From the NCBI GenBank assembly GCA_029260615.1, contig JAJDCX010000087.1:1-64000 (forward strand): DNA of 64,000 bases. The letters are read 5' to 3'. The notes below the pieces were generated by a model, which was not told the DNA's origin, did not search any database, and saw only the letters and a list, made by a program, of their open reading frames with translations. The DNA comes from Phycisphaeraceae bacterium (GTDB lineage: Bacteria > Planctomycetota > Phycisphaerae > Phycisphaerales > Phycisphaeraceae). Shown piece by piece: positions 41,860 through 49,857 of this stretch; positions within the stretch are counted from its first letter, which is position 1, and each line of letters opens with the position of its first letter. Position numbers and translations under genes: made by a program.

Positions 41860-43074
41860 ATGATGGAGAGGCCCAGAACCTTGGCGCTGTTTGTGGCAAC
41901 GGTTGTAATCCTGGCCTGGGTGCCTGTGTGGGGGGCGTCATCTGAGGGGACCGAGGAGATTAGTTTTGGCATGTCGACGTCCTTGACGGGTCCGGCGGCG
42001 CAGCTGGGGCTGAACATGCGCATCGGTGTCAGTGCGGCCTTTGACGAGGCAAACCGATCGGGTGGGGTCCATGGAAGGAAACTACGTCTGATCTCTCTGG
42101 ACGATGGGTATGAACCATCACGCACCGCACCCAACATGCATGAGTTGATCGATGTGCATGAGGTTCTTGCGGTGATCGGGAACGTGGGAACGCCCACCGC
42201 TGTTGCGGCTATCCCCATAGCAAACGCTAAGAAAACCGCCTTGTTCGGGGCTTACACGGGGGCCGGTGCACTGCGGAAGACACCAGCTGATCGGTATGTC
42301 ATCAACTACCGCGCGAGTTACGCCGAGGAGACGGCGGCGATGGTGGACGCGCTGGTGAACGAAGGCGGGGTGAGGGTCGATGAGATCGCGTTCTTCACGC
42401 AACGCGACGCCTACGGCGATGCGGGCTACATCGGCGGCATCACCGCCCTGAAGCGGCATGGGCTGACCGACGATACGTCTGTTGTACACGGCCGATACGA
42501 GCGGAACACCACGGCCGTGGAGAACGGCCTGGCGGATATCCTGGGGGTAAAGACGCCCGCCCGGGTGGTCATCATGGTCGGCGCGTATGAGCCGTGCGCG
42601 GCGTTTATCAAGCTCGCACGAGAGTTCGATTATCACCCGATCTTCTTGAATGTTTCTTTTGTCGGTTCCGCCCCGTTGTCCAGATCGCTGGGATCGGACG
42701 GCGACGGTGTGATCATCACGCAGGTCGTCCCGCATTTCCAGACCGATCTGCCAATCACGGAGGCCTACCGCGAAGCGATTGGGGGGTATGACGGCGGATC
42801 AGCCCCGTGCTTCGGATCGCTCGAGGGGTACATCGCGGGCAGGATCCTGATCCTCGCCCTGCAAGACATCTCTGAGATGCCCACGCGCGAGACGGTTATC
42901 GATGCGCTCGAGGGCATGGGCAAATTCGACATCGGCCTTGGGCATGAATTGGAACTTGGCAGCGGTAACCACCAGGCCTGTCACGGTGTGTGGCCCACGG
43001 TGATCCGCAACGGCCGGGTAGTCCCGTTTGCATGGTCCGAGTTGGCAAGCCTTGTGGGAGGTACGGGCCCGTGA
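41860..43074 (+). CDS. Periplasmic amino-acid-type binding protein (Peripla_BP_6 family), orphan
   Basis: About 404 aa. AGAGG lies a few nt before a double ATG at 41860/41863. A signal peptide (ALFVATVVILAWVPVWGAS) is followed by a type I periplasmic binding fold: FGMSTSLTGPAAQLGLNMRIG, LDDGYEPSRTAPNM, VLAVIGNVGTPTA, FFTQRDAYGDAGY, ARVVIMVGAYEPCAAFIK. This family normally delivers branched-chain amino acids, amides or urea to an ABC transporter. No permease or ATPase gene is nearby; instead the stop overlaps the start of a GGDEF-EAL gene, so it probably works as a ligand sensor. Codons prefer C/G third positions unlike the neighbours. Confidence 0.85.
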   Translation: MMERPRTLALFVATVVILAWVPVWGASSEGTEEISFGMSTSLTGPAAQLGLNMRIGVSAAFDEANRSGGVHGRKLRLISLDDGYEPSRTAPNMHELIDVHEVLAVIGNVGTPTAVAAIPIANAKKTALFGAYTGAGALRKTPADRYVINYRASYAEETAAMVDALVNEGGVRVDEIAFFTQRDAYGDAGYIGGITALKRHGLTDDTSVVHGRYERNTTAVENGLADILGVKTPARVVIMVGAYEPCAAFIKLAREFDYHPIFLNVSFVGSAPLSRSLGSDGDGVIITQVVPHFQTDLPITEAYREAIGGYDGGSAPCFGSLEGYIAGRILILALQDISEMPTRETVIDALEGMGKFDIGLGHELELGSGNHQACHGVWPTVIRNGRVVPFAWSELASLVGGTGP

Positions 43075-45608
43075 TCTTGAAGCCTCGCGAACACCGTGGT
43101 TCGGGGAGGTTTTCCAGGCTGGTCTGGACGCTCGCCTGCGTCGGGCTGGGTGCCGGCATGCTGGCGATGGGTATCCAGTTCAGGGCCCTGACGATCGTCG
43201 ATCGACAGTACGAATGGACGAAAGACACCGAAGAGCGGGCCGCCAGATCGCTTCAATCGCTTCGGCTGGAGCGTGCGGCTGTCTTCCGAGACATGGAGGC
43301 CCACATCGTGACCATTTCGGACGAGGACCGCCCCGAGCGGCGCGATCCGGCCAGCTTGAACCGGTTGGTTGCCCAGTGTGTCAGCGAGCTTGCCTTTCTT
43401 GACGGTGAGGAGGCGGCCACCCGTTACGCGGCGGTGACATTGGAGGAGGCGTTCGGACTTTTAGCCTTGTTCCACCAGGAACTCGAGCGGTTCGAGGTGG
43501 ACAGCAACCTCACGAACAGTCAGCTCCATGAGGCCTGGGAGGCCCTGCGGGCCGAGCTCGTTCATACGCGTGAAGCGACGGACAAGCTTGAGGGACGTCA
43601 GCGGCTGCAGCTGCAGTTGCTGCTGCGTCGATACCACAACGCCTCGGGGGCTGACGCGGCGGAGCTCGCATCCAGGTACATCTACGAGATGGAATCACTC
43701 AGGGAGCTGCGCACACTCGCGTCGGAGCTGACCGACTTGGCGCTGCTCGCCGAACGTCTTCACGGGGAAACCGAAATCGACCAGCTCGTCAGCCTGAAGG
43801 ACAACGAGATACGGCAGACGCTGATGCGCCTGAACCGTGCGACCCATGAGATGGCCGGGAGCGACCGTGAAACGCTCGCCTCACACATCGCCATGCTGGT
43901 GAAATCGATGTTCGGCGAGGGCGCGGTAGACGATGAGGCGCACCAGACCCTGTTGATCGGGGAGGGAGGCCTCTTCCGGCGCAAGTTAAAATCACTTTCA
44001 CTGGAAAGGGATGGGATACACCTCCGCAAGGACGTCATCACCCAGCTGAGCGAATGCCTGGAAGCCGAGCGCGCATTCAACCACGCGTTCGGTGTAGCGG
44101 TGGATGCCAACGCCATCCGCGCCGACAAGGTATTCCGTGCGGCTTGGCGGGACACCTTCATCTCGGGGGTCGCCGTGTCGGTCGTATTCATTATCCTTGC
44201 CTGGCGGCTGGCGGGTCTGGGGAGATCGGCCGAAGACGAACTGCGATCGAAGAACGATTCGCTAGAGGCGGCGATGGACGAGTTGGAGGTTTCCGCCACC
44301 ACGGACAAGTTGACCGGCTTGTCGAACCGGGCGGTCTTCCTGGACCGTCTGGGTAAAGCAATCAAGCGGTCGCGTCACGATGGGAGTCGCTACGCGGTGC
44401 TTTTCTTGGATTTCGACCGATTCAAGGTGGTCAATGACAGCCTGGGTCACAAGGTCGGCGACGCCCTGCTCTGTGATATCGCGAAGATCTTACGCCGGGT
44501 GTTACACGGATCGGACACGTTGGCGCGGTTTGGAGGCGACGAGTTCGTCGTCCTGCTGGGGGATCTGAAGAGTTGGGCAGACGCCGAGAAGAAGGCCGTG
44601 GAGCTATTGGATATCCTGGCCGCGCCCCATCAACTCGGCGACCACCTGATCGTCTCCACCGCCAGCATCGGTTTGGTGACTAATGAGCGTGTTTACGAGT
44701 ACCCCGGAGACATGATCCGTGACGCCGACGCGGCGATGTATCAGGCCAAGGAGAGCGGTAAGGCGCAGGTCGTCGTGTTTGACCGGGTGATGTATGCGAA
44801 GGCACTGGAGCGCCTCTCGCTGGAGACAGACCTGCGAACGGCCGTGACGACGGGCGACCAGTTCCGCCTGATGTACCAGCCGATTGTTGAATTGGAGACC
44901 GGTCGGGTCACGGGGTTTGAGGCGCTGATCCGCTGGGACCACCCCAACCATGGCGTGGTCAGCCCCGCGGAGTTCATCCCGATCGCGGAAGACACAGGCC
45001 TGATCATACAGATCGGCAATTGGGCTCTTGGGACCGCGGCCGCGCAGCTCACCGACTGGAAAAAGAGGCTGGGGCCGGGGTATCAGCTGAAAGTCAATGT
45101 CAACGTGTCCAAGCGGCAGCTGCAGGACCCGTCATTCATGGACGATGTCCTTGAATGCCAGCGTGACTATGGCCTGCAACCGGGAGACCTCTGTCTGGAA
45201 ATCACCGAGAGCACCATCGCCGATGACCGCAGCGATGTGATCATGCTGCTCCGCCAGCTGCGTGAGCTCGGGTTCCCGATCGCCATGGACGATTTTGGGA
45301 CCGGGGTGTCATCGCTAAGCACACTCCACGAGTACCCGATCGACGTGTTGAAGATCGATCAGGCCTTCATCCGCGTGCTTGATCGTGACCGATCGCTCCT
45401 GGCGGTGGTGATGTCGATCACCAACCTCGCGGAGAATCTGGGCATCAAGACCGTTGCGGAGGGTATTGAAACGGCCGACATCGTCGGGGCGCTGCAATCG
45501 ATCAACTGTACATGGGGGCAGGGTTATCACTTCGCAAGACCATTGTCGGCCTCCGACGCCGAGGCTTACATCCTCAATGATACTCAGCAGGGCACGGATG
45601 CCGCGTAG
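43071..45608 (+). CDS. Membrane GGDEF-EAL protein (c-di-GMP synthesis and breakdown)
   Basis: 845 aa from GTG 43071, chosen because it overlaps the previous stop by 4 nt (GTGA) with GGAGG 10 nt upstream. A first membrane helix (about 15-36) and a second (about 360-383) frame a large helical periplasmic domain of about 320 aa. Then GGDEF (488-492, intact) and EAL (617-619, FEALIRWDHPN) domains with NVNVSKRQLQD, EITEST, DDFGTG, KIDQAFI and AEGIET, so both activities look possible. The RxxD inhibitory site before GGDEF is absent (LHGSD). The partner binding protein probably docks on the periplasmic domain to tune c-di-GMP, and thereby exopolysaccharide output. Confidence 0.92.
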   Translation: MILKPREHRGSGRFSRLVWTLACVGLGAGMLAMGIQFRALTIVDRQYEWTKDTEERAARSLQSLRLERAAVFRDMEAHIVTISDEDRPERRDPASLNRLVAQCVSELAFLDGEEAATRYAAVTLEEAFGLLALFHQELERFEVDSNLTNSQLHEAWEALRAELVHTREATDKLEGRQRLQLQLLLRRYHNASGADAAELASRYIYEMESLRELRTLASELTDLALLAERLHGETEIDQLVSLKDNEIRQTLMRLNRATHEMAGSDRETLASHIAMLVKSMFGEGAVDDEAHQTLLIGEGGLFRRKLKSLSLERDGIHLRKDVITQLSECLEAERAFNHAFGVAVDANAIRADKVFRAAWRDTFISGVAVSVVFIILAWRLAGLGRSAEDELRSKNDSLEAAMDELEVSATTDKLTGLSNRAVFLDRLGKAIKRSRHDGSRYAVLFLDFDRFKVVNDSLGHKVGDALLCDIAKILRRVLHGSDTLARFGGDEFVVLLGDLKSWADAEKKAVELLDILAAPHQLGDHLIVSTASIGLVTNERVYEYPGDMIRDADAAMYQAKESGKAQVVVFDRVMYAKALERLSLETDLRTAVTTGDQFRLMYQPIVELETGRVTGFEALIRWDHPNHGVVSPAEFIPIAEDTGLIIQIGNWALGTAAAQLTDWKKRLGPGYQLKVNVNVSKRQLQDPSFMDDVLECQRDYGLQPGDLCLEITESTIADDRSDVIMLLRQLRELGFPIAMDDFGTGVSSLSTLHEYPIDVLKIDQAFIRVLDRDRSLLAVVMSITNLAENLGIKTVAEGIETADIVGALQSINCTWGQGYHFARPLSASDAEAYILNDTQQGTDAA

Positions 45609-45828
45609 CTCACGCTGGGGGTGAGATGGTGCGGATGAAAGAGAGAGATTATTGATCCTGTCGGAGGCCCCCGTAGGAACTCTTCGCGTGGCATCTATAC
45701 GGGTACCGACTGCACGGTAACGGTGGGCTGACAGCCGGGGAATCTGCCGCGTGTTCCCAGCTAGTTATTGATTCTAAAACAGAGCACCGAGCGATACCGT
45801 TCTGGTTCGCCGGGCATCTGGGAGAGAG

Positions 45829-46836
45829 TTACGCTGCGCTGATGTTGCCGCGGTGGTCGGTGAGGTGGCCGTTCTTGAAGTACCACTCGGCGGTTTGTTT
45901 GACGCCTTCTGCGGTGCTGAATTTGGGTTCGTAGCCCAGTGCGTTCTGTGCTTTGGCGTAGGTGAACGAGCGGTTCTTGGTGAAGAAGCCTACGCGGCGG
46001 CGGTGTAGGGGTGGCTCGATGCGCAGTGGGATGCAGAGGGCTTCGCAGAGGACGGCGGCCGCGTAGACGGGTGCGAGGGGGATGTGGCCTCGCGGGGGTT
46101 TGACGCCGACGGCGTCGGCAACCAAGGTAACCAACTCGCTTAGCGCGACGTATTTGGGTCCGCAGAGGATGAAGGTGTCTCCGAGGGCTTCTTGTTTTTC
46201 ACCGCAGAGGATGATGCCATCGACCAGGTCGTCGATGTAGACCATGTGGAAGTTAACTTTGCCGGGGCCGACCATGCGGAATTTGCCTGAGTGGATGGTT
46301 TTGAAGAGTTTGAGGAGGCGCATGTCGCCTGGGCCGTAGATCCCGGCGGGTCGGAAGATGGAGACGGGTTGGCCGGCGTCCTGGCGTTCTCTGGCGAGTT
46401 TTTCGCCTGCGAGCTTGGTGCGTTGATAGATGTCGCAGGGCGCGAAAGGTGCGGTCTCGTCGGAGGGGATGTCTTTGACCGAGCCGTGTACGCCGATGGT
46501 GCTGCAGTGGGCGACGCGTTCGCAGTTGTGTTTCTTGGCGGCGTCGAGGATGTATTGCGCGCCGGTGTAGTTGACGTCGTGGTAGTAGCTGTCGGGGTGT
46601 CCGGCTGTGCGGAAGCAGGCGGCGATGTGGAAGATTTTTTCGCAGCCGTTGACGGCGCGGTCGACGGCGTCCTGGTCGGTGATGTCGCCTTCGAATAGCT
46701 CGATGCCATGGCCGTCGAGGAAGGAGCGGTCCGAGCCTTTGCGGACCATGGCCCGGACGTTGTAGCCCTGGGAGGCGAGTTCGACGGCAAGCCGACCGCC
46801 TGTGAATCCTGTTGCGCCTGTGACGAGAACCTGCAT
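45829..46836 (-). CDS. Extended SDR: NAD-dependent epimerase/reductase
   Basis: 335 aa. MQVLVTGATGFTGGRLA nucleotide-binding start, HCSTIGVHG (Ser) and YQRTK (YxxxK). Resembles dihydroflavonol-4-reductase/HpnA-like SDRs as much as sugar epimerases. It is related to the SDR at 26321-27394. It is followed on the same strand order by the GT4 gene upstream at 46918, and is probably cotranscribed with it (81-nt gap). Confidence 0.84.
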   Translation of the reverse strand: MQVLVTGATGFTGGRLAVELASQGYNVRAMVRKGSDRSFLDGHGIELFEGDITDQDAVDRAVNGCEKIFHIAACFRTAGHPDSYYHDVNYTGAQYILDAAKKHNCERVAHCSTIGVHGSVKDIPSDETAPFAPCDIYQRTKLAGEKLARERQDAGQPVSIFRPAGIYGPGDMRLLKLFKTIHSGKFRMVGPGKVNFHMVYIDDLVDGIILCGEKQEALGDTFILCGPKYVALSELVTLVADAVGVKPPRGHIPLAPVYAAAVLCEALCIPLRIEPPLHRRRVGFFTKNRSFTYAKAQNALGYEPKFSTAEGVKQTAEWYFKNGHLTDHRGNISAA

Positions 46837-46917
46837 TGAATGAGTCTCACATACCCGGGGTTGTTGTCGCGTCGTGGTGTCTGTGTCGTCGTGGTCTGGG
46901 GTTGCCTTGGTGTCGGA

Positions 46918-48156
46918 TCAGGCGGCGTTGGTTTGGTGGTCGCCGTTTGGGTTAGATCGGTCCGATCCGGTGCGGCAGGGGAGATTATTGTAGAAGTCCT
47001 GGAGCCTTTGTCGAAACCGCTGCTCACTGAACTCGCGTTGGACGTATTCCCGGCCGGCGTCGCCTATTTTCTGGCGTGTGTCGGGTGATTCGATCAGTTG
47101 TGTCATGCCGTCGGCCATGGCGTTGGGGTCGGGCTCGACCAGGACGCAGACGTCGTCGCCCATGACTTGGGTGTGGGTTGCCAGGCGGGTTGCTACCACG
47201 GGCTTGCCGGACTGGAGGTAGCTGTAGACCTTCATGGGTGTATTGTTGCCTTGTGTCCGGGGTGAGACAAGGATGTCGGCGAATCCCAGCACGGCCCCGA
47301 GGCTGTCGATGGGGACTGGGCCGACGAAGACGACGCGGCCCTGTGTGCATAAAGCGGCGGTCTTGGTTTTGTATTGTCCGATGTGTTCTGGGGAGCCGCC
47401 GACGATCAGGAGTACGGCGTCGTGGTGTGTGTCCGCGACCTTGGCGAAGGCGTCGAGCATGAGGTCGATGCCCTGGTAGGTTTCGAGGTTGCCGACGTAC
47501 ATCAGTCGTGTGCCGGTGGCTTGGGTGAGAGCCTCGGGGAGGTTGTCTGCTTCGCTACCGGTGAAGGGGATGTCCGGGAGCAGTGCGACGTTGCCGGTGG
47601 GGTGGTGTCGCATGGCTTCATCAACCAGTGCGGGGCAGACGGCGAGGACGCCTTGGGACCGTTTGACGGTGCGCCGCTCCATCCAACTGAATGCCCAGGC
47701 GATGGGTGTGAGCAGCTTGTTTTTTTCGATGATCTGCAGGCTCATCAGCGAATCCATATCGAAGATGTAGGGGACGCCGAAGAGCGGTCGGATGAGCCAG
47801 GCGATGAAGGCGGATTCTTCGACGGCGTGGACGACGTCGTAGCTGTTGCGTCGGGCCATGGAGATGGCTTTGAATGTCATGGCCAGATCGCAGAGCGCCT
47901 TTTGCCAACTCGGTCCGATGGGGACGCGTTTGACGAAGGGGGGTTTGGCGGTGCGGTGATGGGTGACAGATTCGATCTGAACGTCTTGACCTTCGTGGTA
48001 GGAAAGGACATCGACGGTGTGGCCCTGTGCGGCGAGGGCCTGCAGGGCGGCGCGCACAGCGATGGGTGTGCCGCGGTTGGTGAAGAAGGGTTGGGGTGCC
48101 AGGAAAAGGATCTTCAAGCGATCGGCTCCGTTGTCGTGATCGTTTGGCCGGTTCAA
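46918..48156 (-). CDS. Glycosyltransferase family 4
   Basis: 412 aa. GT-B fold: KILFLAPQPFFTNRGTPIAVRAAL, DVVHAVEESAFIAWL, YVGNLETYQGIDLMLDAF, LLIVGGSPEHI, VSPRTQGNNTPMKVYSYLQSGKPVVAT. The donor-binding E-x7-E region is replaced by PMKVYSYLQSGKPV, as in some WcaL/EpsD-like transferases. Probably adds a sugar in exopolysaccharide or glycolipid assembly. Confidence 0.84.
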   Translation of the reverse strand: MNRPNDHDNGADRLKILFLAPQPFFTNRGTPIAVRAALQALAAQGHTVDVLSYHEGQDVQIESVTHHRTAKPPFVKRVPIGPSWQKALCDLAMTFKAISMARRNSYDVVHAVEESAFIAWLIRPLFGVPYIFDMDSLMSLQIIEKNKLLTPIAWAFSWMERRTVKRSQGVLAVCPALVDEAMRHHPTGNVALLPDIPFTGSEADNLPEALTQATGTRLMYVGNLETYQGIDLMLDAFAKVADTHHDAVLLIVGGSPEHIGQYKTKTAALCTQGRVVFVGPVPIDSLGAVLGFADILVSPRTQGNNTPMKVYSYLQSGKPVVATRLATHTQVMGDDVCVLVEPDPNAMADGMTQLIESPDTRQKIGDAGREYVQREFSEQRFRQRLQDFYNNLPCRTGSDRSNPNGDHQTNAA

Positions 48157-48310
48157 TTCGGCGGGTGTGGGCTATTTTAGCCGGGGTAAGCCGGTTTGTG
48201 GGCAGGTTTTGCCGTCGCCGATGATCTTTATCGACTGGTCGCAGTTGGGTCACGACCCGGCTGGTCGGTTCCGATAATAAAATTGTTTGTGGGTCGTAGG
48301 ATGATACGGC

Positions 48311-48631
48311 TTACGATTTACACAGGCGGTTGCGGACCTGCATCGCGGTTTGCAGTTTCAGGAAGCTTATCAGGCCATCGGGTTGGCCGAAGGTGGCGGG
48401 CTGTTTGCCCCCGGCCTGGATCAACTGTTTGATTGAAGCTGCCGGGGATATGCGATTGACGGCACCATCCAGTACCAGGCCGTATCGGCCGACCCGCGTT
48501 GATTGCGACCGGAATGGTAGCGTGCCGCTGCCGGGCAGGACCCAGATGCCGCGTTGTTCTGCCTCGATGAAGTGTCTGGGTGTTGGTCGCTGTGTTGTCC
48601 GTTTGTGGGTGAGCTCATACGGCCTGCCAGG
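48311..48631 (-). pseudogene. Truncated duplicate of the C-terminal third of the adjacent HxH protein
   Basis: A minus-strand frame with no start codon ends at TAA 48311-48313 and reads RGIWVLPGSGTLPF, PAASIKQLI, PATFGQPDGLISFLKLQT and AMQVRNRL. The neighbouring intact gene reads RNMWVLPGTDPLPL, PAASIKRCL, PITYGKPTGPLDFLKCQT and TMQIRKRL at the matching places. It abuts the stop of that gene, and a stop codon lies upstream in frame. Most likely the remains of a tandem paralog whose N-terminal two thirds were lost. Confidence 0.7.
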
Positions 48632-49480
48632 TCAGTGTTTTTTCAGCCTTTTACGGATTTGCATGGTGGTTTGGCATTTCAGGAAGTCAAGCGGGCCGGT
48701 CGGTTTACCGTAGGTGATGGGTTGTATTTTTGTATCCAGTAGGCAGCGCTTGATCGAGGCCGCGGGTGCTTGGCTGTCAGGGACGATGTCGAGCAGCAGG
48801 CCGAAGCTGGCGACACGTGCTGCTTGTGATGCCAGCGGCAGTGGGTCGGTCCCGGGGAGGACCCACATGTTTCGCTGGCGTGCGATCGCAAATTGTTTGG
48901 GCTCCCCCGCCAGCGCCAGTCGGCCGGCGTTGTCTCCGAGCATCAGTGGGTTTGTCTGTGGGCTGTTCAGGAGGCGGTCGATGACCTTGCCGCGTTTGCC
49001 ACTCCACTTTCCCACGCCGAAGGGAAGCACAGGCAGGGCGTCGGCGTCGATGATTTTTTCGATTGTTTGTTCTATGGCGAGCCCGTCGGCGAATATGTCG
49101 TTGCAGCACAGAGCCAAGACTTCCAGGCCTTCTTTGGTAACGACCTGTCGGCCGGCGATGACGGTCAAGATGTCTTGGCCGTCGCGTGAGACGATGAGTG
49201 ATCGGCCATCACCAGCCGGGTTGAAACGCCACCGGCCGTCGTCGAGTTCGCGTTGGGCGATGAGTGATTCGAAGGCGTGGTCTTTGGCTGTCTCGGTCAG
49301 CATCAGGCAGCCGGGTGTGTCTGGGGGCAGGTCAAGGGATTTAGCGGCGTGTTGGAAGTTGTTTGATGCGGCGTCGAAGAATGTAGATCGGTCGAAGCAG
49401 TCGTAGAGGTGGACGTGTGCGTCAAGGAGCAGCGATCCGCCGCTTTGCCGCCCACTGCCCGACTGTTGCTGTGCTGTCAT
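48632..49480 (-). CDS. Uncharacterised HxH-motif (PHP/amidohydrolase-like) protein
   Basis: 282 aa. The N-terminus has LLLDAHVHLYDCFD, where HVH is like the first metal-binding strand of PHP or amidohydrolase folds. The rest has no further recognised metal ligands. The C-terminal part (WVLPGTDPLPLASQAARVASFGLLLD, then FLKCQTTMQIRKRL) is the piece duplicated next door. Cytoplasmic: no signal peptide or membrane helix. It sits at the edge of the exopolysaccharide locus, beside a GT4 gene. The function is unknown. Confidence 0.65.
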   Translation of the reverse strand: MTAQQQSGSGRQSGGSLLLDAHVHLYDCFDRSTFFDAASNNFQHAAKSLDLPPDTPGCLMLTETAKDHAFESLIAQRELDDGRWRFNPAGDGRSLIVSRDGQDILTVIAGRQVVTKEGLEVLALCCNDIFADGLAIEQTIEKIIDADALPVLPFGVGKWSGKRGKVIDRLLNSPQTNPLMLGDNAGRLALAGEPKQFAIARQRNMWVLPGTDPLPLASQAARVASFGLLLDIVPDSQAPAASIKRCLLDTKIQPITYGKPTGPLDFLKCQTTMQIRKRLKKH

Positions 49481-49857
49481 GAAATATCCTCAGGCGTGAC
49501 TGAACCACCCTCCGTCAACAGTACCCGCAACGTGAGACTGCCTCAATATTCGGATCGGTGTGGCTCTTAGGGCTCGTTACCCCGAGTTTTCAAGGGATGG
49601 CTCAGATTTTCTGGCACTTTACTGGGATTTATCTGGTAATGACGGCGGGCACAGGTATAATCGTTCATCGAATGGGATAATCAAATTTTCGGCTATATTT
49701 TAGTTATCTTTCGGCCGTCGATTGGTGGCTGAAAGTGGTGAGGGGTATCCTTGGGTGCTGCCAGAACGTAGGTGGTATCGATGAGCGTAACCGTCAAATG
49801 GGTGGGGTTTGACCGGGCCTGAATCTGATGTGGCTTGGTTGGGAGGAGATTCTACTC
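49481..49857. promoter_or_regulatory. AT-rich upstream region of the FG-GAP protein gene
   Basis: 377 nt without a gene. A perfect TATAAT at 49656-49661 and AT-rich tracts to about 49715 suggest one or more promoters for the plus-strand gene at 49858, but no good -35 is aligned with it. It also serves the divergent HxH protein gene. Confidence 0.35.

Noticed and set aside
41552-41863. 103-codon frame before the binding-protein gene
   Set aside because: No recognisable domain or good ribosome site, and it runs into the signal-peptide start of the next gene.
48766-49406. Long frames on both strands over the HxH protein gene
   Set aside because: They are frame shadows; the chosen minus frame is supported by its similarity to the duplicated C-terminal fragment.
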